64,000 nt of DNA from Sapria himalayana (taxonomy: Eukaryota; Streptophyta; Magnoliopsida; Malpighiales; Rafflesiaceae). The position numbers and the translations under genes are program-made. The stretch is from contig JAREIK010002654.1 in assembly GCA_029783825.1 (NCBI GenBank), positions 691,905 through 755,904 on the forward strand, written 5' to 3'. Shown here piece after piece: positions 37,495-48,659 of this stretch. The notes below the pieces were generated by a model. That model saw only the letters and a list, made by a program, of their open reading frames with translations, was not told the DNA's origin and did not search any database. Numbering within the stretch: position 1 is the first letter of the stretch; each line of letters starts with the position of its first letter.

Positions 37495-38501
37495 TCACAT
37501 ATCACCAATGGGGGGATCATCTGTGGTGGGGTCATTTGTAGGGGGGTCATCCACATGTGGAGCTGGAGCTGTAGCTGATGAGGAGACCTGTGTCGATTGA
37601 GTTAAAGCCCTTAGTAGAGCCTTAACCTCATCAAGATGATCTTGTAGAACTTTAACCTTAGTATCCACTTCCTCTCGCACCTCCTGTCGAACCTCATCCT
37701 TGAGCTGCTCTCGTAGCTCATGATCATTCATGGATGAGCATGCAGTGGAATGGTAAGATGGGCCACTCGTGTATACTGAAGATAGGTCACCTAATCCATA
37801 TATGAGTCGCTGGCATTTTTTATCAGCTACCACAACTCGTAAGTATGCTGCATCTTCATCCATAGATGTTGTGTTCTCTCTTGAACCTTCATCTATTTGT
37901 ACAATCCGTTTCATTTCTTGATGTACAGCTTCCTACAAGATTTGAATAGATATTCAGACAATATATGAATGTATAATTAATTTTTTTTTAATATAATATA
38001 CTTTTAATTTATTTACCCCGATTGGCGAGCCCTCTCATCAACTCATAGATGAGTGGTCTTAGAAGTGTGCAATTGCTGATGAATCTAGAAAAGGGATGGC
38101 TTCTTCCCGGTCTCTTTCTCCTATATAGAAATATTAGTAAAATTAGAAGATATATTTGTTATGATCTTACAAATCAAAATAAAATTAAAGTAAGAGTTCT
38201 AAGTACTTACAATCCTCCTAGCATGCTCTGCAAATGAAATGGAACCCCCAGTGTATCTTGAAGGTCCTGTGCCTGGTCCAGCCTTCTCAGTTCGGCAGTT
38301 CAGAGACATTCGTTTTAATCGCGCCTGAAACTCAACAGTACCCCATGCTTCATTCCACCTTGCCCAGATCGACTCCGTAACATGCACCGGTCTCCCATGT
38401 TTCCTCCACATATACAAATTATCTGTATACCTAGACTTGGCAAGCACCTCCCAAGTTGCTTTGATGATACCCTCCATCTCGACATCCCATGAGAAATATT
38501 T
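37495..38501 (-). pseudogene. Plant transposase, Ptta/En/Spm (Transposase_24) type, broken
   Basis: I read three minus-strand exons. Exon 38501-38211 follows a TTTCTTTATAG acceptor and ends at ATT|GTAAGT. It encodes KYFSWDVEMEGIIKATWEVL, WNEAW and the family hallmark SRYTGGSISFAEHARRI. The next, about 38120-38017, follows CTATATAG and reads EKETGKKPSLF, stop, IHQQLHTSKTTHL, stop, VDERARQ. The last, 37932-37495, follows TTGTAG and reads EAVHQEMKRIVQIDEG, KCQRLIYGLGDL, a coiled-coil stretch (LREQLKDEVRQEVREEVDTK) and a Pro/Asp-rich tail. The stops are TAG at 38087-38085 and TGA at 38045-38043; the family usually has Glu and Trp there. The last junction is one base out of phase, suggesting an indel. 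In this family the protein accompanies TNP2 and probably binds the subterminal repeats. N-terminal exons were not found. Confidence 0.85.
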
Positions 38502-38749
38502 CTATAAAGAAAGTTAATAGTTACTCATATAAGTACGTAATAAATGTTAAAATAATTAATAATTATATTTCTAAGGAAATTTCGACAGAGTTTCCTCTGT
38601 ACTGGCAATAATCCAACCTAATAAAACAAACATATTAAGTACTTGCAATATAATAAGACACTTATATAATACTCATCAACTAATCCAACAACATCTCAAC
38701 CAACAAACACAATAGTTCATATATGTTTGGTTATTGTTCTTGTACATTG
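38502..38749. other. Upstream flank of the CACTA accessory pseudogene
   Basis: AT-rich sequence just upstream of the first recognisable exon. It should include an intron, but I found no earlier exon in it. Confidence 0.35.
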
Positions 38750-39090
38750 TTGTAGAGAACAGTTTTTGAATCCAGAAAAAAAACCATTTTGGTGTTATTA
38801 AAAAATTCTTCTTGTTATCTTAATTTAGTGGTTTTTCTATTTTTTAGAACAAAAAAATGGAACAACATATGTTTTTCATGTTTTCCATATTTTTAAAAAT
38901 AGAAAACAATTTTTAAAAACATTAGAAAACACACATTTTGTGTTTTTTTAAATCAATCTTGTTATCTAAATTAATGTCTTTTGTGTTATCTATGTTTTCC
39001 CAAAAAAAACTAATTAAGAATAAAATATGTTTTTTGTGTTTTTAACTTAAAAAGTTTTCAAAACAAGAATCAAACTGTCCTTGGGAATAG
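38750..39090. repeat. T/A-rich imperfect palindromic segment, possible MITE
   Basis: Words such as TTTTTAAAAATAGAAAACA, AACATTAGAAAACACA and TTTTTGTGTTTTTAA recur in both orientations. The edges (GAACAGTTTTTGAATCC and AATCAAACTGTCCTTG) are faintly hAT-like. This resembles degenerate hAT-type miniature elements common in plants. No clear target duplication was found. Confidence 0.3.
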
Positions 39091-40079
39091 TTTAAAGTAA
39101 ATGTCACAACAAACATTTACTAAAATCACTATTAAAAACATGTTGTTCATTAATGAGCATCTTTAAATGAATGGAGACAATGGAGGATGGGGGGAAGAGA
39201 TTGAAAGCTGGAGCTACCCTTCCCAACCACACCGTACGGATTGTACAAATGGTGTTTGAATTTTAGCTTTTTGTGGAGGGTACCTCCAACACACCCATAG
39301 CACTACTTCCTACCTATTCTCTTCTCTGATCTTAAAGTATCGGTGTTTCACTTTCCAAGACCTTATTCATTATCATCCCCCCTTCCACCTTTCTCGATTT
39401 CTACCCTTTTCTTCCATATCTTCTTCTACTATATTTCTCTGCAACTTTATCTTTTTATGGTCTTCATATCTATTTTTTTTACAGAGACCCTATTGGAGAT
39501 ATAAAGTAGAGACCTTTCCCATTTTGAAAGTATTTTTAAAGTCTGCTCCCTTAAAAATTGTTTCAACAGACTCATTGAATGTTTTGCAAACTCAAGGAGG
39601 TAGACACCTTATAAAACCGTGAACATTTTGAGGAACATCACTGCTCCACTCTTCCCCAAAATAATAATTATTGTTTTTTTTGAATGCAAATCAATCTTTT
39701 TTTACAGATGGGGCCCTACATGTCTTGGGAGTATTAAGACAAAGATTAAGGAAGGTGGGGTGGGGTGGGGTAAATCTTTTCCTCTTCCCGCACCATAAGT
39801 ATTGATTTTCCTCCATTTTCTCGACATCCAAACAGACAAGTAATCAAACATTCAAAAAAATATATACCTTGTCAAACGTTCAAGTGGTCGCCACTGCCTT
39901 GATCGAGTTGTACTTCACGCTCTTTGCAGACGGAAGTCGAGTTGTTCTTGGTAGGGGAAAACCGGCCAACACAATCACGAACTGAATAACAGAGCAAAAA
40001 AAAGGTAGCGCAATTAAATTCCCCTTTACTTGCAAGAACTTATGAGGAGTACCAATAAAATATACAGCAAAAATATAAA
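39091..40079. other. CACTA interior without recognised gene
   Basis: The + strand is pyrimidine-rich at about 39290-39470. A minus frame at 39880-40089 has no recognised domain. No TNP2 motif was found on either strand. This stretch may be captured host DNA or an older nested insertion. Confidence 0.4.
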
Positions 40080-40323
40080 TCAATGGCACACAAGAGACGC
40101 AATTTTTAACGTGGAAAACCCCTTAAGGTAAGGGTAAAAAAAAACCACGGATCGTCCAGACCAAAGAAATAGCTCCACTATGATCAATAGAGGTACAAGA
40201 GAGTTTCCAATAAGTGCACCAAAAAAATGTGCTATAGCCAGCAATCTAATTAAACACCAATGCTTCCGATGCGCAATAAGAAAAAACAAAAAAGAACCCA
40301 AAAGCAGAACATAAATTGCGAAG
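40080..40323. repeat. Hairpin-bearing segment resembling a dispersed plant repeat
   Basis: AACGTGGAAAACCCC is followed at once by GGGTAAAAAAAAACCACGG, so CGTGG pairs with CCACG and CCC with GGG. From memory, similar ACGTGGAAAACCC...ACCACGG segments are dispersed in many angiosperm genomes. I cannot confirm which repeat family it is. Confidence 0.35.
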
Positions 40324-40680
40324 CACTTATCTCCCTGCTTAGTTTTCGTATCGACGATCAAACCGTACAGAATAAAGTATCACGTTTGCTGAACCTGCTG
40401 TCCAAAAATCAGCCCGATCCAACGGTCAACGAATCTGCAGTTGTAATCTGAAAAACGAGATCTAGTGGATGAGCGAAAATCACAAAGACTTTCCTTCTCC
40501 TCACTTATCTCCCGACTAAGATATCACAATGACAATCTAACCTACAGAATGAAGTATCACGTTTGCTGAACCTCCTGTCTAAAAATCAGCCCGATCCAAC
40601 GGCGAACGAATCTGCAGTTGTAATCTGAAAAACGAGATCTGGTGGATGCACGAAAATCACAAAGGTTTTTCTTTTCTTCT
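40324..40680 (+). repeat. 178-bp tandem duplication inside the CACTA element
   Basis: Copy A is 40324-40501 and copy B is 40502 to about 40680, both starting CACTTATCTCCC. Shared stretches include AAGTATCACGTTTGCTGAAC, AAAAATCAGCCCGATCCAAC and GAATCTGCAGTTGTAATCTG. The first 45 bp of the unit have diverged while the central 120 bp are nearly identical. It is GC-richer than its surroundings. It may be a duplicated regulatory segment or a piece of an inserted repeat. Confidence 0.88.
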
Positions 40681-42354
40681 CTCTTTCTTTTGCTGCTACA
40701 TTTATCACAAAAATGAGCACACTCTCTTCTGCCTTAATTTGACCCCTCTCCACATAAATAAGAGAGACAAATTGGCCCTCACAATTTGGGCTTTTACTCC
40801 ACATAGGAAGGGAGCCCAAAACCCAACAGTTCTTCACGCTCTTGATGGGATATTTTTCAGATAGGATTTCTCTTTTGACAAAATAGCCCTAAGTTGTGTT
40901 TTTTAGATTCTTAACGTTTTATATTTTTCAGTCTGTAGAATAGCCCATTCCCTTGACCCATATCCATGTCCCTATCCAAAACATTACCAAATTCTTGAAT
41001 TTTCTTTGTCAAAAGAGGACCCAAAATCAATTGGGTTTTAAAACACGTGTCTCACTTACATCTCCCATTTACCAGTAACAAAATTTTATTTCAAAAAGCA
41101 ATAAAACATTGATTTAAAAAAAAGCAAATAAAACAATAATGATAATAATAGGGATAAATAGAGTGGACTGGGCTTAAGGATTGGAATGACCCATAAAAAT
41201 GGTAGGGCTTGTGTGTGTGTTAAATCATTTAATTCCTTTCAAATTAGAGTCCAATTTTCTTAATTTATTTTGTCAAAATAAAAAACAAAAAAAAACAAAC
41301 TCAAGAACATTAAAAAAAACACACTTTAGTGATGGCTTATTCTACGATTATTCCGAAAATATTGATTCCATTCAACTACCAAAAGCTTTGAACTTCAAAT
41401 TTTCTTGAGTGAAATGGGGTGCAGCATTCATTCCCAGAACAAAGAATAATGCCTAACTTTTCTAATAAATGGGGAATAACATACTTTTTTAGTTTTTCAT
41501 TACACCTCATTTTATTATGCTTTAAGAAAGTAATAATATCGTTAAAAAAAGTTTTTTTTTAAAATTTCTTTTAACATAATAATTATGAAATAATTTTAAG
41601 CATTAAAAAATTGTTAAAAAAGCGTCATATTGAACTCAAATCCTTCAAGTTAGAGTCTTTAAGAAAGTCAGTTGTTTAATATGGTATTAGAACTTGGTTT
41701 GATAGATATTTATTTGAAAGTTAATAAATGATTCTATTTAGTTTGTTCGGGAAGGAGGATGTTAAGAAAAAATGGGACCTAAAATAAATTGATACTTTTT
41801 ATTTTAAAAGCTCCGGGAAAAAACTGAAGAATGTGCTTATTATTTTTAATACTTTTTTAAAGCTCAAATCTAGATCTGGTTTAACTTGGGACTATGACAC
41901 AGGTAATTTAGAGCTTAAATGTTTTTAATTTATAAAATTTATTATAAAATGTAAAATTAAATAATCGTACTAATTCTAATTATTTTATTAATCATTGATT
42001 TGTTATTAAAATAATTTAACATTTAAATTTGCCAAACAATTAAATATTATATTTTTATAGTTGAATTTATCATTTAATTAAATATTATTTTTAAAATTTA
42101 TAATACTTTTAAAATTATAATTCAATATATGAAATTTTACTTATTTTTAAAATTTTCCATAATTGATTTTTTTTTGAAAGTTATAAATCTTTTAAAAAGT
42201 TGAATCCAAACTTGTCATAATTATAGAGAAGTTACAATTTTGAATTACATTTAAAAGTTATAAATCTTTTTAGAAAATGAATCCAAACTTATAAATTGAA
42301 TCCAAACTTATATTTTTAAATTTTTATGACTTAATTTTAAAAAATTTACAAATT
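40681..42354. other. CACTA interior, AT-rich, no gene seen
   Basis: GCCCTCACAATTTGGGCTTT and GAAGGGAGCCCAAAACCCAA near 40773-40823 form an imperfect inverted pair around TGGGCT/AGCCCA. The rest is AT-rich. A GAATCCAAACTTATAA-like word repeats at about 42203, 42281 and 42298. The open frames (for example + 41199-41408) have no recognisable domain. Confidence 0.4.
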
Positions 42355-43344
42355 TAGCTATCGTAAACAATGTAGTAATTAGTCAGCTACTACATAGCTA
42401 CTGTTTAGTAGCCATATTAATATGTTAGCTACTAAATAGTAGCTAAATCATTGCTATTTAGCTACTAGCAACAATGTAGTGGCTCTTTAGCTACTACATA
42501 GCTACTGCTTAGTAGCTATGATTTTGGCTTGGTAATATTGCAGCTATTAAATAGTAGCTGTGTGGTAGCTATTTAGCTACTAACATCAATGTAGAAGTTA
42601 TATAGTAACTATTTAGCGACCTAAACAAATGTAGTACCTATATAGTAGCTCTTCAGCTATTACATAGCTACTACATCGTAGCTAAATTAGTATGTTAGCT
42701 ATTAAGTAGTAGCTATATAGTTGCTATTTAGCCACTACCAACAGTGTAGTAGTTATGCAGCTACTACATCGCTACTATTTAATAGCTATAGTTTTCACTT
42801 ATTAGTGTTTTAGCTACTATATAGTAGCTATATATTAGCTATTTGGTGACTAACAACAACTCAGTAGTTATATAGAAGCTATTTAGTAACTAAAACAATA
42901 GCAGCGATGTAGTAGCTAAATAGCTACTACATAGCTGCTACGTAGTAGCAAAATTGGTATTTTTAGCTACTATTTAGTAGCTAAAAATAGCTATTTAGCT
43001 ACCACCAAAAATGTAGTAGCTACGTAGCTACTATATAGCTACAATGTAGAAGCCAAGGTTTTGGGTTGGTAGTATTTAGCTTGTAAATAATAGTTGTGTA
43101 GTAGCTATTTAGCGACTAACATCAATTTAATAGCTATGTAGTAGCTATATAGCTACTTTTTTGCTACTACTATTAGTAGGTAACATTGGTGAAACCACTT
43201 TTTGCTACTACATAGTAGCTATTTAGTAGCTAAGCCTAACACCTATTATACTAGAAGCTATTTAATAGCTATGTAGTAGTTAAATATATACGAAGTTAGA
43301 GTAGTAGCAATTTTTAGTAGTTATTTCAGGATTTTCTAGTAGTG
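42355..43344. repeat. CACTA right subterminal repeats (TAGCTACTA / TAGTAGCTA)
   Basis: About 990 bp of dense TAGCTACTA, TAGTAGCTA and ATAGCTACTA words in both orientations, ending in TTTTCTAGTAGTG. It is longer than the left subterminal block. Neighbouring words form local units of roughly 130-170 bp (for example TAGTAGCTA, then TTTAGCTACTA, then ACAATGTAGTAG). Confidence 0.88.
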
Positions 43345-44900
43345 CTATATATATATGTATATCTATTCATCTATCTATATGTCTAATAATCTATCTATCT
43401 ATCAATTTGTTTATCTATCTATCTACCTATCTTTCTATAAATCTTTTTATCTATTTGTCTACATATCTATCTATCTATCTATTTGTGTGTGTGTGTGTGT
43501 GTATATCTATTTACCTATCTGTCTGTCTTATTATTTTTTATCTATCTGTCTATCTTTCATTCTATATATCTATCTATCTATATGTATAATAATATATCTA
43601 TCTATCTATATATCTATTTATTTGTCTATCTATCTATCTATTAATCTATCTAATAATCTATATATTTGTCTATCTATGAATCATTCTATTAATCTTTCTA
43701 TAATTCTATATTTCAATCTTTCTATCAATCTATATATCCATCTGTCTATTAATCGTTCTATCTATATATTATCTATTTTTATATCTTTATATCTATCTAT
43801 CTATCTATTTTTCTATCCATTTATCTTTCTATCTATTTATTTGTCTATCTATCAGTCTATTTATTTGTCTATATATTTATATAGCAATTTGTCTATCTAT
43901 TTTTCTATTTATATATATTTATCTCTCTATCTATCTGTCTATCTTTATGTCAATTTATCTGTCTATCTATATGTCTAATAATATGTCTATTAAACTATCT
44001 ATCCAACTATCTATATATCTGTAAATCAATATGTCTATATGTCTGTCTATCTATCTATCTATCTATCTTTTTTCCTTTCTATTTGTATATATATTAATCT
44101 ATCTATATGTTTATCTTTCTAGCTATGTATCTTCATATATAACTATCTATTTATCGATTGATCTTTCTATATATTTGTCTATCAATCTATCTTTCAATAT
44201 GTTTATTAATCTATCTATAAATCTATCTACCAATCTGACTATCACTCTATCTATCAGTCTGCCTTTCAATTTGTGTATCAATATGTCTATTACTCTATCT
44301 ATCAATTTGTTTATAAATCTATATATAAATCTATTTATATATCAGTCTATCTAAATTTCTATCCATCTGACTTTTTATTTATCTATCTATCTTTCTATTT
44401 GTTTATCTATCTGACTATCAAATTGTCTATCTTTTTGACTATCTATTTGTCTAGCTATATGTATGTCTGTCTATTTATATATTTATCTAAATATTTGTCT
44501 ATATATTTATCTATCTATCTAAATTTTTATTTGTCTATTTGTTTGTTTGGTTGTCTATGTATTTATGTATCTATATGTATGTCTTTCTATTTGTCTATCT
44601 ATCTATAGGATGGTTTGTTTGTCTATATATCTGTTTGTCAGTATATCTATCTGTCTAGCTGTCTATCAGTCAGTCATTTTGTCTATCTATATATCCTTTT
44701 ATTCGTCTATCTATCTTTCAATCTACCGAACTGTCAATATACGTGACTATCTATCTACCTAACTATCAGTCTTCTTGACTTTTTACCTACTTGACTGACT
44801 ATCTATATATTTGTCTGTATTAGTAACTCTCTATCTATCTATTTGTCTATTTGTCAATCTCTCTATCTGTCTTTTTATTTTTCTTTTTGTCTATCTATCT
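43345..44900 (+). repeat. Degenerate TCTA satellite, block 3, plain section
   Basis: The satellite resumes immediately after the CACTA element, opening with TATATATATGTA and then TCTA units. A (GT)n run lies at 43484-43502, and a TATCAAT-rich module at about 44180-44300. There is no gene. Confidence 0.95.
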
Positions 44901-45417
44901 ATTAGTATATCTATTAGTCGGTCTATCTGATAGTTTATTAGTGTGTTAGTCTAACAGTCTATCAGTCTATTAGTATGTCTATATGTTAGTATGTCAGTAT
45001 GTTAGTCTATCAGTTTGACAATCATTTAGTCTGTCTATATGTTTTTCTATCTATGTGTATATGTGTCTATGTGTCTATCCATATATTTATCTATCTCTCT
45101 ATCTCTCAATATCAATATATCTCTATCTATCTATCTATCTCTCTATCACTCTATCTTTTTATTTTGCTATCTCTCTTCCTCTATATCTCTTTATCTTGCT
45201 ATATCACTATCTCATTATCTCTTTTACTCTCTATCTATCTATTTCTTTATCTTTCTATCTTTCTATATCTCTTTCTCTATATCTCCATATCACTCTAGCT
45301 CTAGATCTCTCTATTTCTATATCTTTCTATCTCTATATATCTTTATATCTTTATTTCTTATCTATTTATCTCTCTATCTTCATATCTTTTTAGCTCTATA
45401 TCCCTCTATTTTTATAT

Positions 45418-45459
<42 letters not shown>

Positions 45460-48166
45460 TTATTTATTATCTATTTATCTCTTTATCAATATATATATAT
45501 ATATATATCTATATCTCTCTAGCACTCTATATTTCTATCTCTCTATCTAACAACATACATATTTACCTAGCTACCTACCTACCTAGTTGTATGTGTATCT
45601 ATCTATATGTCTACCTACATATCTATCTGTCTGTCTGTCTATCTTTCTAATTCTCTATCTGACTTTCTATTTATCTGTCTTTATGTTTCTATATCTCTCT
45701 GTCTGTCTTTCTTTCTCTCTAACTATCTCTCTATCTATCTTTCTAACACTCTAATTGTATTTATATATATTTGTATATCTCTCTATATATCTCTCTAACT
45801 ATAAGTATAACTAACTATACCTATATGTCTATCTATCTATCTATCTATATGTCTATCTGTCTGTCTATCTATCTATCTATCTATTTATCTGTCTAACTAT
45901 CAATCTGTCTATTTGTATATGAGTCTACCTATCTATCTATCTATCTATTTATTTGTCTATCTTTCAGCCTATTTATATATCTATCTATCTCTTATTTATC
46001 TCAAATCCTATCTATCTATTTATATATATATATATATCTGTCTGTCTGTCTATTTATTTTTTTATCTATGTGTTTATTTGTCTATTATCTATCTATCTTT
46101 CTATCTTTATGTCTATCTATATTTGTGTCTATATATCTATCTGTATATCTATCTATCTATCTTTATATCTATCTTTCTATCTATGTATCTAATTATATAT
46201 CTGTCAATCTATATATCTATCTTTCTTTATTTCTATCTATCTATAAGTTTATCTATCTATAAATATATCTATGTGTGTATGTATTTTTGTGTTTATTTGT
46301 CTATCAATCTATATGTCACTCTGTCTATCTATCAAACTATATATTTGTCTATATATCTATTTTTCTATCTAAATATCTTTATATTTGTCTATTTTTTTAT
46401 TTATCTATTTGTCTTTTTTTTTTGTCTATATGTCTATATGTATAAATGCCTATCTATATATCTCAATATCTATCTATATGTCTCTCTATATATCAATATA
46501 TATGTCTGTATGTCTATCTATATATATGTCATTTATCTATCTTTTTATCTGTCTATAAGTCTATATGTTTATCTATATATTTGTCTATCTATCTATTTAT
46601 ATATTTTTTACAATCTATCTATTTATCTATCTATTTTTTTTCTATTTATTTGTATATATGTTTATTTATCTATGTATCTATCTATATGTTTAAGTGGCTA
46701 TCTATCTTTCTAATATTTGACTATCTTTATATCTATCTATCTGTCATTTGTTTATCTGTTATTTTGTCTATCCCTCTATCTATTTATGTGTCTATCAATA
46801 TATCTCTCTATCTATTTATCTATCTACGTGTCTATCTATCTATCTATCTATGTATTTGCCTATCTGTATATCTATCTATTTGTCTATCTATCTATCTATC
46901 GATCTATCTATCTCTCTATTTGTCAATCTGTCTATCTGTCTATATGTCTATCTATTTATCCATCTATCTATGTATTTGTCTATTTATGTATCTATCTATC
47001 TATTTATTTGTCTATCAATCTATCTATCTATCTTTCCATGTATCTTCTTAACTAGCTATACATCTATCTATCTTTCTATCTATTTATTTATTTGTTAATC
47101 TATCAATTTATAAATCTATGTATTTTTATATCTTTCTATTTGTCTATCTATCTAACTATCAAACTTTATAAATACATTTATGTCTAACTATCTATCTGTG
47201 TTTCTATCAATTAGTCTATTAGTCATCAGTCTATATATCTATTTATATATATGTCTATTTGTCAATCTTTCTATCTCTTTATCAATCTATATACATATCT
47301 ATTTATATCTATATTTGTATATCTACATTTTTGTCTATCTATCTGTTTATCTATCTATCTGCTTATTTGCCTAAATATGTATGTATCTTTCTTTCTATAT
47401 TTTTATTTGTCTATCTATCTATTCTGTCAATTTATTAATCTATTTATCTATCTATCTTTCTACCTATTTATCTATCTATCTTTTTGTCTATCTTTCTAAC
47501 TATCTATCTTTATATATATATATATATATAGTTATCTATATATATTTCTATATGTTAATCTTTCTATCATTTATCTCTCTATCTATCTATTTGGAAATCT
47601 TTTATTTGTCTATATGTTTATCTTTTTATCTATCTATCTAAATGTTTAACTATCTATATATCTGTCTATCTATCTAATGGTCTATTTTTGTTTCTATCTA
47701 TCTGTGTTATATGTCTGTATGTCTATCTATTTGCCTATCAGTCTGTCAGTATGTCAATCTGTTAGTCTATTAGTTTGCATGTCTATTAGTTTATTAGTTT
47801 GCCAGTCTATCAGTCTATCTATCATTCATTCTGTCTGTCTATTTTTGTATGTGTCTATCTATCTTTCCCTCTATCTTTCTCTCTCTTTCTCTCTCTATCT
47901 ATATATCTCTTTATCTATCTCTCTATATCTATTTTGACCTACCTCTTTATCTTTCTACCGACTTACCTACCAACCTAGATACCTACCTACCTTGCTATCT
48001 ATCTATCTATCTATTTGTCAACCTATCTATCAGTATACCTTCTATCTATCTATCTATCTATTTCTCTATCTCTTTATCTATCTTTTTATCTCTGTATCTC
48101 TATATATATTTATGTATATCTATCTATCTATTAATTTGATTATTTGTCTATTTGTCATCCTATATG

Positions 48167-48199
<33 letters not shown>

Positions 48200-48659
48200 T
48201 TATAAATCTATCTATTTATCCGCCTATCTATCTAATTATCTATCAATTTGTCTATCAATCTATATGTATATCTATTTGTCTATCAATTTGTCTACAATCT
48301 ATCTTTTTATTTGTCAATCAATTTGTCTTAAATCAATCAATACATACATATATATATGTCTATCTGTCAGTCTATCTATTTTTTTATATGCCTATTTGTT
48401 TGTGAATCTATCTTTTTATGTTTCTATCTACCTATCTATCAGTTAGTAGTTGAGTCAGCCTGTCTATCAGTTAGTCTTTATCAATCCATTTGTTTGTTTA
48501 TCTTTCTATCTATCTTTCTGCTTGACTATATGTATGCTTGACTATCTATCTTTCTGACTATTTGTCTGTGTAACTATTTGTATACCTGACTATCTATCTG
48601 CTTGTGTGTTGATCTATCTATTTGCCTATCTGTTAGTCAATCTTTCTGTGTGTCTGTTT
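44901..48659 (+). repeat. TCTA satellite with higher-order modules, section A
   Basis: Two module series are visible. AGTC-rich 44900-45030, TCTC-rich 45090-45540 and ACCTAGCTACCTACCTACC at about 45563-45583 form the first. AGTC-rich 47730-47830, TCTC-rich 47850-47930 and ACCTACC-rich 47937-47995 form the second. Plain TCTA fills the gaps. (TA)n tracts lie at 45421-45457 and 47511-47530. Confidence 0.85.

Larger units (their letters stand above)
36666..43344 (-). mobile_element. Complete CACTA (En/Spm) transposon, 6.68 kb, inserted in the TCTA satellite
   Basis: The left end is CACTACTAGAAAAATTGA, the right end is TTTTCTAGTAGTG, and CACTACTAGAAAA is shared as an inverted repeat. The element is flanked by CTA at 36663-36665 and CTA at 43345-43347, the 3-bp target duplication expected of CACTA elements. 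Satellite resumes on both sides. Long subterminal regions (36666-37300 and 42355-43344) are packed with TAGCTACTA/TAGTAGCTA words. The interior has one recognisable gene, a Ptta/En-Spm-type pseudogene on the minus strand near the left end. I found no TNP2, so the element would be non-autonomous even apart from the mutations. Confidence 0.95.

Noticed and set aside
38049..38237. A + strand open frame of 62 codons overlapping the CACTA accessory gene
   Set aside because: It is antisense to a recognised exon and intron of the minus-strand gene and has no domain of its own.
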